The notes under the pieces are model-generated. The model was not told where the DNA came from, did no database searches, and saw only the letters and a list, made by a program, of their open reading frames with translations. This document shows, one piece after another, positions 34,386 to 45,520 of a stretch of 64,000 bases of DNA (position 1 is its first letter; each line of letters starts with the position of its first letter). The translations under genes were made by a program, and so were the position numbers. Source of the stretch: Karstenula rhodostoma CBS 690.94 (lineage: Eukaryota; Ascomycota; Dothideomycetes; Pleosporales; Didymosphaeriaceae); NCBI GenBank assembly GCA_010093485.1, contig MU001508.1, positions 1,254,051 to 1,318,050 on the forward strand, read 5' to 3'.

Positions 34386-36287
34386 ATGTAAGCACCTTGA
34401 TCGCCCTCCCAGGCTGTCCACTAACGCGGTCGTAGGCCTTTCTATCCGCCTTCGTGGGTTCCCAAGCTGCCCTTCGACCCGCCTGATTCCATCTCCATCG
34501 CCGATTTCATATTCGACGAAAACTATGGCCGCCATCCGCTCGGTTACTCGCGTCCCATGTTCACCTGCGGCATAACCGGGAAGGAATACTCGGCATTGGA
34601 GGTCAAGGAGCGCGTTGATTACCTCGCCCGAGGGCTTGCGAAGGAGCTTGGCTGGCGGCCGAACGAGGGCACGGAGTGGCACAAAGTCATCGGCGTCTTC
34701 AGCTTGAACACGATTGACACGGCGCCGTTGGCATGGGCTACCCACCGCTTGGGTGGCATCCAGACACCCGCGAATGCCGCATACAGTGCTGATGAGCTCG
34801 AGTACCAATTGAAGAACTCGCGCGCCCAATGTCTCTTCACCTGCGTTCCCTTGCTCGGGACTGCGAAGATAGCTGCGAAGAAGTGCGGCATTCCGGACAA
34901 CCGCATTTATATCTTGGAGGTGCCCAAGGAGCTGACTGGAGGCAAGGAAGCGCCTGCTGGCATGAAGACAGTGGATGACTTCATCCGCGAAGGCGCAAAG
35001 CTGGATCGCCTGGAGCCATTGAACCTGGCACCGGGCGAGGGAGCGAAGAGGACGGCCTTCCTGTGCTATTCCAGCGGCACATCTGGGCTACCAAAAGGAG
35101 TCATGATCTCGCACCGCAATGTCATCGCGAACACGCTGCAAATGAAAGTCTTCGACGGGCCCACCAGAAAGAAAATGCAACAACCAGGCACTCAGTCCGA
35201 CTACACAGAAAACGCTCTGGGACTGTTACCCATGTCGCACATCTACTCACTCGTCGTCGTCTGCCACGCCTCCGCGTACAGAGGCGATGGAGTGATAGTC
35301 CTCCCCAAGTTTGAGTTTGCGCAGATGCTCGGGGCAATACAAAGATTCAAGATCAACGCATTGTACCTGGTACCCCCCATCATCATCCTCATGGCGAAGG
35401 ACAAGGCAACTCGCGAGAAGTTCGACCTGAGCAGCGTGTGGAGTATATTTACTGGAGCTGCACCCTTGGGCAAGGAAACTGCAGATGAGGTTCAAGCAAT
35501 CTATCCAGACTGGAAGATCCGACAGGGTTACGGCTTGACCGAAACTTGTACTGTTGTTTGCTCGAGTTCACCACATGATATCTGGTTTGGGTCTAGCGGG
35601 TCTTTGCTTCCCGACATCGAGTGCAAGATTGTCACCCCGGAAGGGAATGAGATTACGGGGTATGATCAACCGGGCGAGCTTCTCGTCAAGTCACCTGCTG
35701 TTGTTCTGGGGTACTTGAACAACGACAAGGCAAACAAGGAAACATTCCAAGATGGTAGGTCGTCACGGCGTCACGCACGGTAGTCGCAGGCTAATCAACG
35801 CAGGGTACATGCGCACTGGAGATGAAGCAGTCATCCGCAAGTCACCCTCCGGCCATGAACATGTGTTCATTGTCGACCGCATAAAGGAGCTCATCAAAGT
35901 CAAGGTAGTTCTCCCTACAACCTGCATCAAACTCCATCTCACAATACACAGGGCCACCAAGTTGCTCCTGCCGAGCTCGAAGGGCATCTTCTCGCGCATC
36001 CCGCAGTGAACGACTGCGCTGTAATTCAGATTCCAGATGATCGGTCTGGCGAGGTTCCAAAAGCCTTCGTCGTCAAGTCTCCTTCTGTAAGCGCGGAAGA
36101 GAGCGATCGCATTCTCGCGCGATCCATCCAGAAACACGTTGAGGATCACAAAGCGCGGTACAAGTGGATCACGGGTGGGATCGAGTTCATCGATGTCATT
36201 CCGAAGAGTCCGTCAGGTAAGATTCTGCGACGGCTGCTCAGGGATAAAGAGAAGGAGAAGAGGAGACAGACGGGCAGCAAGTTGTAA
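34386..36287 (+). CDS. peroxisomal acyl-CoA ligase (4-coumarate-CoA-ligase-like)
   Basis: Exons 34386-34387, 34436-35754, 35804-35904 and 35952-36287 give 585 aa. AMP-binding enzyme that activates a carboxylic acid to its CoA thioester through an acyl-adenylate. Motifs: P-loop YSSGTSGLPKGVMISH, the A5 motif YGLTET, the hinge DRIKELIKVKG, and the catalytic Lys in PKSPSGKILRR. The C-terminal SKL is a PTS1 peroxisomal signal. The start codon appears to be split: AT ends exon 1 and G begins exon 2, giving MPFYPPSWVPKLPFDPP, the usual N-terminus of this group. No other ATG lies in frame between the upstream TAG and residue 46. Substrate (fatty, aromatic or branched acid) is not predictable. Confidence 0.88.
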
Positions 36288-36690
36288 GGTTTTGCGCGTG
36301 TCGCAGCGTTCTTTGCGTTGGAGTTTCGCAGTGTTCAATCTAGCTGTACGTTAGCACCAAAACTCAGATCACAAGCCGTCCCACGTCAATATACGCCGTG
36401 CTCAACTGGCCACGTCCAATTCACCGGCCTTGGAAGGGCGAGCACAGATCACGTGCGCCATAGCTTATCGATAAGCATGACGCCGGCGTTCTACCCCGCT
36501 AACGTCCGACAGTGCGCCTGTGGTCGAAGCAAAAAGTTCGTGTTGGAAAAGGTGGATAACAAGGTGCGATTTCAAAGCACACCGCTGCGGCACGCCTCTA
36601 TACCCCCCTGAGTTCCCCGTCACCTCTTCCAGCTATCAGCGACTCACTTTTTCATTTTTCTTCTTTGATACCCACCAGACAGCCTGCGAC
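36288..36690. other. intergenic, promoter of the WD40 gene
   Basis: Contains CT-rich stretches shortly before the ATG at 36691, a common fungal promoter feature. No gene. Confidence 0.5.
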
Positions 36691-38202
36691 ATGGCGATCC
36701 CCGATTCGAACGCGCCCCACCATGAAGATGAGGACATCCACGAGGAGAACGAAATGCTCGACGCCGACGAGGCGGATGAGGAGATCCTAGATGATGGAGA
36801 TGTACCCATGGACTCGGACGACGAGGGCGCCGGAGAAGAAATACAAATGACGATCAACCTTCAGAACGACTCGGCGGCGCATTTCGACAAGCATACGGAC
36901 AGCATCTTCTGCATAGCGCAGCACCCCGTGCACGCAAACATAGTGGCTACCGGCGGAGGCGACGATGTGGGCTTCGTGTTCGACACCAGCTCCGCGCAAA
37001 CGGCACCAGAACCCAGCGGTCAACCACAGGAGCGGGAGGGGCTGAAGGAGCTGTTCAAGTTGGACGGGCACAAGGAATCTATCAACGCGATTGTGTTCTC
37101 CGAGCCGAAGGGGCAGTTCGTCGCGACTGCGGGGTTGGACGGCAAAGTGCGAGCCTGGCAGGGCGTACCTGACGGGACGAAGTGGAAGTTCCTGGCCGAG
37201 GCGCAGGAGGTCGAGGAGATCAACTGGCTCATCGCGAATCCCTCGCCCAATCATCCTAATGTCGTTGCATTGGGTGCCAACGATGGTAGCGTGTGGGTGT
37301 ACCAGCTCGCCACCGACAAGGGCAGCGAATTGCAGGTGCTGCAGGCATACTATCTGCATACCGAGACGTGCACGGCTGGCGCCTGGAGCCCCGACGGCAA
37401 TCTGCTGGCCACTGTCTCGGAAGACTCAAGTTTGTACGTCTGGGATGTGTTCGGCGAGGCGGCTGCGCAGGGTCTCACCTCCGCAACGGACTCGCAGACT
37501 GTCGTGGGCTTGACGGGTGTGGATGAGCGGTTCCGCGTCGAAGGAGGTCTCTACACAGTCGCGATCGCGCCATCTGGAACCTTCCTTACCGTCGGAGGAC
37601 CCGAAGGCCACGTCCGTGTCGTCGGTCTACCTCGCCTCTCCGTTACTTCAGAAGCAGGTACATCCTCTGGCGGCCAGGGTGCATCCGCTAAGGCTGGTGG
37701 AGGAAAGCAGGCCGCAGCAAAGGGTGGAGCTAGCTCGGCTGGTCAGACAGGACAGATTTTAGCAAGTCTGCAGGCTGGAACTGACAACGTCGAGACGCTC
37801 TCGTTCTCATCACCGCCGCTAACGCTCATGGCTGCGGGCAACGTCGACGGTAGCATTACATTGTTCGACACCGCCCACCGCTTTGCGATCCGCCGACGTA
37901 TCGAGGACGCGCATGCCGACGAGGACTTTGCTCACGCGGTAGTAAAGGTGGAGTTTTTGCGGAAGGAGGGCGCCCGTGCGTGGATACTCACGTCTGCGGG
38001 TTACGACGGTGTGTTGAGGCGGTGGGATGCTCGAGGTGGCACGGCGGCCGCGGCCAAGGGTCTTATCGGCGAATGGAAAGGACACAGAGGCGGCGGCGAG
38101 GGAGGCGGAGTCATGGGCTTTGTCCAAGGTGGTGACGGCAGCCAAGTCATCACAGCAGGCGACGATGGCGTCGCCCTGGTCTTCTCAACACCCCTGCCAT
38201 AA
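36691..38202 (+). CDS. SQT1: WD40 protein, Sqt1/AAMP-like
   Basis: Single exon, 503 aa. A strongly acidic N-terminus of about 60 residues (HEDEDIHEEN, DADEADEE) precedes WD repeats: HTDSIFCIAQHPVHANIVATGGGDDVG, GHKESINAIVFS, TAGAWSPDGNLLATVSEDSSLYVWD and further blades to the C-terminus. An Ala/Gly/Lys-rich insert lies at about 330-350. The acidic tail plus this blade order fits yeast Sqt1 and animal AAMP. Sqt1 is a dedicated chaperone for ribosomal protein uL16 (Rpl10). The ATG at 36691 was chosen because acidic Sqt1-like sequence starts there; the open frame extends 57 codons upstream. Confidence 0.82.
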   Translation: MAIPDSNAPHHEDEDIHEENEMLDADEADEEILDDGDVPMDSDDEGAGEEIQMTINLQNDSAAHFDKHTDSIFCIAQHPVHANIVATGGGDDVGFVFDTSSAQTAPEPSGQPQEREGLKELFKLDGHKESINAIVFSEPKGQFVATAGLDGKVRAWQGVPDGTKWKFLAEAQEVEEINWLIANPSPNHPNVVALGANDGSVWVYQLATDKGSELQVLQAYYLHTETCTAGAWSPDGNLLATVSEDSSLYVWDVFGEAAAQGLTSATDSQTVVGLTGVDERFRVEGGLYTVAIAPSGTFLTVGGPEGHVRVVGLPRLSVTSEAGTSSGGQGASAKAGGGKQAAAKGGASSAGQTGQILASLQAGTDNVETLSFSSPPLTLMAAGNVDGSITLFDTAHRFAIRRRIEDAHADEDFAHAVVKVEFLRKEGARAWILTSAGYDGVLRRWDARGGTAAAAKGLIGEWKGHRGGGEGGGVMGFVQGGDGSQVITAGDDGVALVFSTPLP

Positions 38203-38281
38203 AAGTGCAAGCGACTGAATTTTGCGAATATGCTCAAGCGATATAGACCCCCGAATCAATGACCAAATTTTTTCCCACCTT

Positions 38282-40429
38282 CTACACAGGTGCAATCTTC
38301 AAACTATCCGCACATATACTCCCCGCGCCCAACACAAATCCAGCCGCGCCACCCCGATACTCCCCATCGACCGCCTCAACCCTAACCCTCCCGAACCTCG
38401 CAGCAATCCTGTCCCCCTCAACCTCCACCGCAATCTCATACTTGACATCCAACCCCCACTCCACCTCCGCCCTCCCCAGCACCACCCTCTCCGCATCCCT
38501 CGCCTTCACAACCTCCACCCACGTCTTCCCCCCCTCCCTCCTCAGCACCACCCCATACCACCTATTCAGCCCCTGCACCCTAACCACGACCCCATGCGCC
38601 TCCCCCAAATTCACAACCACCCCCGTCGCCGTCGCGCTGTAGTCCTCCCACGCGCGCGTCCCCGTGTAAAACATGCCTTCGCCAGCGTCCTGGGCCAGGA
38701 AAAACGACGGCCCGAACTTGGTGTGCACTTTGTGGATCGACGAGACCCACTGGTACGTCCACATTGTTTCTGGGACGGAGGCCAGTCCGGGGCCGGTGGC
38801 CAGGGGCGGGCGGGAGAGTGTCAGGCACGGCGTCCCGGAGTACTTGATGCTGTGCAAATACACTGTCCCCGTGGCGTTGGACGCCGCGAGCGCGACGCCG
38901 AGCTGCTGGATGGGTTTGTTGGCGAGGGAGGCGGGGATCGTCCAGGTTATGCTTTTGGTGGCGCCCGGGGCGAGGGTGGTGGGGGGGCTGGAGGCGGGGA
39001 TTAGGGCGTCGGTGAAGTCGTAGGCTTTGAGGCGGATGGTGGCGGTTATGGGGGCGGGGTTTGAGGCTGGGGAGGAGAGGACGGCGACGAGGGTTTGGCC
39101 GGGAGAGATGAGTGGGCAGGCCATTAGTTCGTAGTCGCGTTTTACGGCGAGGGCGTCTTGGGGGGTGAAGGTTTGGGTTAGGACTTCGGTTTCGGTTTCG
39201 GCGGAGCAAGGGGTGTGGAGGGTGATGGATAGGGCTGGGGTTCCGGCGTCGAGGGTTTGCGCAATTTGGACGTCTGAGGCGGGCGAGGCGCACTGGAAGC
39301 CTTGGACGCTGCCGGGGAGGGTGAAGTGCCATTGTGCGCCGTTTTTTGGGGGGGGCGGAGGAGGAAGGCGCGCCACTTTGTGGGCGATGTTGGCGAGGTC
39401 GTAAGTTATTCGGACGGCGTCGTTGATGGAATAGCCACCGTCTGCGCTCGATATTAGGGCTCGATCGGCCAGCGGTCCTCGCCAGTCGAGGCCCTTATCG
39501 TTCTCGAAACCCTCGAGTCCGTTGATGATGCCCACGAGACAACCCACGTTCCCAGAATTGCAGTCCGTATCCCAGCCCGCCGTGTTGATGATGTGCATCG
39601 CTTGAGTGAAGTCATGACCCGCGTACAACACCGCCATGATCATGATGAGATGGTTCGGTATCATATGACATATACCGCCATACTTGTCATATCCGTACGC
39701 ATCCTCAATGCGCTGCCTCGTCCTCTCCCAATCCCCATCCTTGCTAACCCAAGCTCTTACATCCGCAATCGGCTTCCTCAACGCAGACTCCACACCCACA
39801 AACCCCAGCCCCCTATCCAAAAGCTTGTCCACATCCCGCTCCACAAACGCCTCCGCCTCCATCACCGCCCATAACACCGCCGCATCCACCGCCACCCCAT
39901 CATGGCTCACCCGCGCCGCCTCGCGCGCAAATTTCGCGGCCACCTCCGCATTCCCAGGACACACCATCGCCCACCCATCGATGAAGATCTGCGCCCCAAT
40001 CTGCTCCGCCAACGTCCTCCCATTCGTCTCCTCGCTCCCGCTCACCGGCGGTCTCACCCCCCGCTTCAAATGATTAAACACCGTATGCTCGGTGCTAATC
40101 CCATGCCCGCCCCACCAGAACACGGTCCGCTTATCAATAACCTGATTAAGCCACGTATCGCCCACTTTCCCGCAGTCAAACTCCCCTACCTCTTCACCCG
40201 GATGTTCCTCCAGCGCGCGCACAAAGGTAAACGTGCCGGAGACATCGTCGTCGATGACGACGAGCGGGACGTCGAATTGGGAATGCACATAGTAGGTGAT
40301 GGGGCCGAGGCGGGCTTGGATGTCCTGGTAGGTCCAGTTTTCGAAGGGGCGGCCGAGGTAGACGCCGATTAGTTTTCCGAGGACGCCGGCGTAGGTTTTC
40401 TCGAGGTGGTTTTGGGGGAGGGCGGGCAT
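38282..40429 (-). CDS. ADP-ribosylglycohydrolase-family protein with C-terminal beta domain
   Basis: Single exon, 715 aa. Residues 1-350 match the ADP-ribosylglycohydrolase (ARH/DraG) fold. The N-terminal metal site is in VIDDDVSGTF, the second in GWDTDCNSGNVGCLVG, and GKLIGVYLGRPFE is the family opening. The C-terminal ~350 residues look like two beta-sandwich modules (for example a segment around TWTIPASLANKPIQQLG). No signal peptide is seen. DraG-like hydrolases remove ADP-ribose from proteins or small molecules. The added half suggests sugar or polymer binding (inference). It ends close to the convergent WD40 gene, about 80 bp away. Confidence 0.85.
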   Translation of the reverse strand: MPALPQNHLEKTYAGVLGKLIGVYLGRPFENWTYQDIQARLGPITYYVHSQFDVPLVVIDDDVSGTFTFVRALEEHPGEEVGEFDCGKVGDTWLNQVIDKRTVFWWGGHGISTEHTVFNHLKRGVRPPVSGSEETNGRTLAEQIGAQIFIDGWAMVCPGNAEVAAKFAREAARVSHDGVAVDAAVLWAVMEAEAFVERDVDKLLDRGLGFVGVESALRKPIADVRAWVSKDGDWERTRQRIEDAYGYDKYGGICHMIPNHLIMIMAVLYAGHDFTQAMHIINTAGWDTDCNSGNVGCLVGIINGLEGFENDKGLDWRGPLADRALISSADGGYSINDAVRITYDLANIAHKVARLPPPPPPKNGAQWHFTLPGSVQGFQCASPASDVQIAQTLDAGTPALSITLHTPCSAETETEVLTQTFTPQDALAVKRDYELMACPLISPGQTLVAVLSSPASNPAPITATIRLKAYDFTDALIPASSPPTTLAPGATKSITWTIPASLANKPIQQLGVALAASNATGTVYLHSIKYSGTPCLTLSRPPLATGPGLASVPETMWTYQWVSSIHKVHTKFGPSFFLAQDAGEGMFYTGTRAWEDYSATATGVVVNLGEAHGVVVRVQGLNRWYGVVLRREGGKTWVEVVKARDAERVVLGRAEVEWGLDVKYEIAVEVEGDRIAARFGRVRVEAVDGEYRGGAAGFVLGAGSICADSLKIAPV

Positions 40430-40938
40430 TTTGGGTGGTTGGCGTGGGAGCGGGGTGGGAAAGAGGAGGGAGCGCGCGAGGGTGATGGGAGGGAAGAGTG
40501 GTGATGGTTCCCCACTACTGGTACATACGCCCCACTTTTAGCATCGAGAGGTGGTTGCGCTCATGTCCGAGGACTGATATCGTGAGATTGCGCTTGGGGT
40601 GCTTGGGAGTACTGGGCGTTGCGCGCACTTCGGTTGGGCGGGGTTTGTGGGTGCTGTTGGTGGTTGCGCTTGTTCGCTGCGAAGCTACGACATGCGAACA
40701 ACAGCGGGAAGTGTGCTGAATAGTGCACGTAGTGCCCGATGTTCCTGGGATCGCACGAATAAGAAATCTGAATCGCGGAAGACGGAAGACGGGAAGGTAG
40801 GTCAAGGGCAGTTGTTATATTAGCGTTGCCGACCACAAAAGAGATGAAACTGGTATACCGAACGCCGCAAGTCTACACCGAACTCCGCACTATAGTGCAC
40901 ATCTAATCCTACAAGTTCAGCCACTTCCTCAGGTCTTC
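40430..40938. other. intergenic, no gene seen
   Basis: Small overlapping frames only; contains the ADP-ribosylglycohydrolase promoter and the 3' flank of the RTA1-like gene. Confidence 0.5.
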
Positions 40939-42026
40939 CTACACGCTCCCCCCATGATCTCTCTTGACACGCGGCACATTCTCAAACCCATTCGTCTCCC
41001 AGAACGGCCTCTCCTTCCTCCCCTTGCTGCTCTTCCCAGCCAGCAAAGCAGTCAATCCACAAGGGTCGATGAACGTCATGATCCAGCTCTGCTCGCTTTC
41101 CCAACCGGGCCCTTGCAGCTCCGTTTTCCCGTCCTGGGCAAGGTAGACATGGTAGTCCTGTGGTAGGTACAGTCTCGGGTGAGAGCCGTTCCAAAGGAAG
41201 GAGTTGCTCAGCATTAGGCCGGCTTCGAAGACCCAGAAAGAACCACTCGTAGCGGACGATGGGCGAAAGACTCATCGGATCCCAGTCTGCGCCGGGGTTT
41301 GCAGGTGTGCGAGACATGCCGAAATGCTCGATCGTTCGGTATATGGTGCGGATCATGATGAACACTGTGCTGATGTATAGAGTCAAAAGCGGCTGTTGCA
41401 CTTTGTTGCTCTTGATGTTCGCCTTCCGGCATCTGTGGTGGAAGACTCCGGCGATCCCTACGAAGACGGTGATGACGAAGATCTGCACGATCAAAGCCGT
41501 CTTCATCAGTATGTGTCCTAGGTCCTGTGTGGACTGCTTCTTCACGTTGGGGTTTGCGAGAAGGGAAACACCCAGTGCATTGAGGATTTCTACGATGCCT
41601 GAAATAGCGCCGAAGGTGGTGAGTGTGCGGCCGGGGTGCAGTGGAGCGAAGTATGGAACGTAGTATAGGATTCGTCCCAGTACGTGGTAGTTTGCGAGCT
41701 CTAGGATTGGCCTGCCGTTTATCAGTTTGGGTCGCGATATGTAACAGATATATGACTTACGGAGCACAGTAGATGCATATAGTACTAACAAGGTATATCG
41801 TAACGTTGGAGATGTGGAATGCGCCATACTCGCGGAGTGCGAACCCCACCACGAAGAGGAGACAACAAAAAGGGTGAAGAGCAGTTATCTTGAAAGACTT
41901 GTAATAAATGCATTGCCAAAGATGCCATGCACCAGAGATGAAGAAAAGAGCGGCAAATACTGCAGGTGCAACCTTGCTCGGCTGGCAGAAGTAAACGCTT
42001 CCAGAAACGGGGTGTTCGTCGGGCAT
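40939..42026 (-). pseudogene. RTA1-like membrane protein with a frameshift
   Basis: Exons 42026-41761 and 41711-40939. The family is RTA1 (seven-helix fungal lipid-translocating exporter-like proteins; yeast Rsb1/Rta1 group). Markers are VGFALREYGAF, ISTVFIMIRTIYRTIEH, RYEWFF and the tail HPRLYLPQDYHVYLAQDG. The frame breaks near 41237: after RYEWFF one extra base precedes WVFEAGLMLSNSFLWN, which continues in the next frame to the stop. No GT-AG intron can explain it, since the exons total 1039 nt, one more than a multiple of three. Either a recent inactivating indel or a sequence error; otherwise the protein looks intact at about 345 aa. Confidence 0.8.
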
Positions 42027-43136
42027 GCTGCGAAGTGTTTGATGAAGCTCGTGAGTATGATGCCTTCGCGCTACATGCGAAACGACTCCATTATATCTGG
42101 AATTCCACCTTCATACCTGAAAGGATAGATATTGTTGCAGAAAAGTCAGCCATTCAGAGAGGCTTACTGCCTCTACAGGCTAAGCCGAAACAGTAATTTA
42201 CATGGCCAAGAAGTAACGCAGATTCGCTTAGAGCTGGGGTCGATGTTAGGAAGGGACTAAGATTGAGGCTGAGTAGTCCCGGGATCTCTGCGAATGCGAT
42301 CGCGAAGCCTTGCCATATCTGTTCTCCTCTGTAGAGAAAGCGGTGATACTAAATGGTGCGGAATGAGCATGTGGTGAATACCTACTTCAGCGCGCATTTC
42401 GATAGCTATAAGTTTTTCCGTCCACGGTCCTGACCTCAAGTTCTGGGATTTCAAACCATTCGTCAATTGGATAGCTTAGTGTTCTCTTTGCCATGCAATG
42501 TGACTTGCAAGCCATGCTGCGGCTGAGGTTGAGCGTGAGATGTTAAGAATCTGCCCACCACTCATTTCGCCGGCTCATGAGCCATCGGCTGTAGAGTTCC
42601 GCCGACGGCCACAAAATCTATCTCATGTGCAGCAGCCTTGAGGACATTCGGCGGAGCTGGTGCGCAACCGTTCGCTGCCTTGTTCGAGAGGGGTACATGC
42701 GAAGATAATCGTGACATCTTCGCCCCAAAACTATTCCCAATGGAGGCAAAAGAGTGACGCACAGGCCACACAGACCCACAAGCCTCAGCCCTGCACCACT
42801 ACGCAGCATCCTCAGCCTTCTGCGAGGCTTCAGCACTGCCGCCCCTGCTTATTCCAGGCGAGGAAATAAAGATGCAAGCGCCTCTCCGGATTTCTCGACA
42901 CCGGATGTTTTATGCAGCCATCTTCTACCGGCCTTTTCTTTATTGGTACCAGTCACGCTTCCAATGCCTTGTTCTGTGCCCCGTCTCGACCGTCCTGGGA
43001 TCTGACGATCGTGTCTTTGTATCACGCCCATAGTCCTTAGTTACCCCGTGTTGACCCCAAAGAGGCAACTAGGAAGGCCAAAACTCAATCTGCGAGGCGA
43101 TTTCAGACCACTGTTGAAAGATCGTAACCTCACGCA
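42027..43136. other. intergenic, no supported gene
   Basis: A 35-codon minus frame (42494-42387, starting MAKRTLSYPIDEWFE) looks protein-like but is short and lacks a clear splice partner. Nothing else is supported. Confidence 0.4.
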
Positions 43137-45115
43137 ATGAACACGGCCCAGAACACGCCGAAAGCGACTCGGCAATGCTGGGAGTGCCTCAAGCGTCGCC
43201 TAGTCTGTGACTGCACGTTGCCCCGCTGCAACAAGTGCGTTAAAAGGGGAAGGGAGTGTCCTGGCTACGATGCAAAAAAGCCCCTTCAGTGGGTCGAGCC
43301 TGGGAAGGTCACGTCGCGAAAGCGGATCAAACCTTCTAAAGACACGCGGCTAGTCTTACAGGTGCGTCCAAGGAGGTCACCAATGGGAAACCCCCCGCGC
43401 GGCAGCGGCTCGAGTAGCGAAACGGTTGGAAGCGAGGAGGAAGACCGCGACGCCCAAAAGGAACTACGCTACATCTACCAAAAAGCAATGGCGGATGCGC
43501 ACACCGTCGAGGATGTCGAAAAAGTCTTTCACATCGAAAGCCAGGATAGAATTGCGGAGATCGTTTCGAAAGGTCTATATCACGAGGCAGCAAAAGTCCT
43601 CAAGATGGAGAAAGACCCTCTCAAAGGACTACGGCGTGTTCTGCTCTTCATGAAGTTAGAACAGCTGCCTGTGTACAATCTGCGGAACGACACCTCCGAG
43701 GTAGTGCAAGCGATCAATTACTGTAGGCTCGACCCCACCTCGACAGTACCAAGCTTTTAGTTTCCGCATGACAGGTGATACCCCTGGCCACCATGCAGAA
43801 ACTATCTATGTCGGGGTACTGGCCTTGGTCCTGTGATTATTCTATTCATGCTAATCGATTATAGTCAACACGCGTATAATCCCAGAAGTCACAGAGTCAC
43901 GGTCCGCCTTAGTCCGCAACCCCCACATCATGTTCTTTCCAGCATCTTCACTCCACCTCCTCACTCCTTCCACTCACAGCATCTACGTTTGCCTTGCACT
44001 GCAGCATTACATAAATCGACTTCCACCCGGAGCGAGTGAGAAGGCTCTCGTAGCCAATGGACCGAAGCTATGGCAATACCGTGGCGAAGCCATCCAAGAG
44101 TTAAGCAGAAGAATTGCAGATCCAAAGACCATGTACAGCTTGGCGACTATAACCAGTATAGTGGTGTTCGTGACCAATGAAGTGAGTGACTCAACAGACC
44201 TTTGCGCTATATCAGGATGCTGACGAAGTTGCATAGTTGCAATGCCAACCTCTGCCACAATGGCGATCGCATATTGACGTTTTGATGCGCATAATGGAAG
44301 TCCGTGGAGGCCTGATGCAGATGTACCGCAGCGCATTTTATACGCATCCAACAGTCGTACTAGTCTACCTGTGAGTGGTCTTGCTGAGCGGGACCCCCTT
44401 CTTTCACTCCAGTCTGACATTCAGTAGAATGATAGTTGTGAGCAACACCACCAGCCCTTGCCATAATCAGGTTGTCTTGGCTCCAACGTTGAAGCAAGAG
44501 CTTGCGGATGTAGAAGAGCTCTATCATGAGCTATTCCCTTATTGCCTCAGCCCGCCGGCGGTATTTTTCTTCGTAATTCGCATTTCCAATTTGCGTAGAG
44601 AAGCATCACAGGCGCTAATCCTCAATGATGATATCACCAGTCATTCACAGCTAGCTGCCAATCTGCTCTCGCAGATCCAGGCTTTTTCGGTAGATGATTG
44701 GGCACAGCCAGGCGCCGAGAATGAAGACTGGCTTGCAATTGGCTCTGCATACAAGCATGCAGCAGCAGTGTATTGCATTATGTCGCTCCAATCACTAGCT
44801 CTATTACCGGACGACGCACGGACAAGTCTGCAGCTAGAAAACCATGGTGACCTTCTGGTATCGTCTCTGAAGAACGTAATCGCGTCTTCGCGCACTCAGC
44901 GGTTCGCCGGTTGGCCTCTGAGCATGGCAGGGGTAGAAGCAGGGTATCGTGGTGAAGCCAGGCACAAATGGATTGAAAACAGTTGCTCAGAGTTGTCCCG
45001 TCTCTTGGGAAACAAGGCCCCATCGAATCTGAAGCTCGTTTTGAGGAAGTACTGGAACAGCGGGAACCTTGGGTGGGAAGAATGTTTCGATAAACCGTAC
45101 GTATTCATGTTCTGA
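43137..45115 (+). CDS. Zn2Cys6 transcription factor
   Basis: Exons 43137-43722, 43865-44181, 44237-44370 and 44425-45115 give 575 aa. The N-terminal binuclear cluster reads CWECLKRRLVCD then CNKCVKRGRECPGY, a Zn2Cys6 fungal-type DNA-binding domain. Basic residues follow, then a fungal-specific regulatory region: the segment QWRSHIDVLMRIMEVRGG is typical of this superfamily. The first intron is 142 nt, longer than its neighbours; the other two are 54-55 nt. The protein probably activates or represses a metabolic pathway. It is not adjacent to an obvious biosynthetic enzyme set, so its target is unknown. Confidence 0.88.
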
Positions 45116-45520
45116 TGAGAGCGCAAGGAACTGGGTCAAATGAGCGCGAGGTTGCTCCTCCGGCAGGACAATCAGCGGGGAAATTGACATGATGAGCGCG
45201 CATGTTATAGACTGTTGCAAAACTTCATTTTTGACTCGAGCATTCGCTCTCTGTGAACATGTGAAAATTGTTTGGAGTGCTCAGGAATGTCCTGGGCCTG
45301 ATCCGTCGCGGTTCTGTTAGGATCTCTCTTGCTTCGAGTTTTTTGTGACTTGGAAATAGAATAACTACCGTCCTCTCTTACTTGCATACAGACAGCTGGA
45401 TATCTATATAAACTTTTCCAGCTGCTCCTTTGCGAAGCTCCCCGTCCCTCCCAGTCGCGCCGCGCAACCACGTTGCCAGCTCGGGAACACCTCTGCCCAG
45501 GTGCACTCATCGTTGCAGGA
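45116..45520. other. intergenic, no gene seen
   Basis: 3' flank of the transcription factor gene and leader of the small plus-strand open frame. Nothing recognisable. Confidence 0.45.

Noticed and set aside
38222..39004. 260-codon plus frame, and 39902-40372, opposite the ADP-ribosylglycohydrolase
   Set aside because: Antisense shadows of a recognisable enzyme; Pro/Arg/His-rich without domain.
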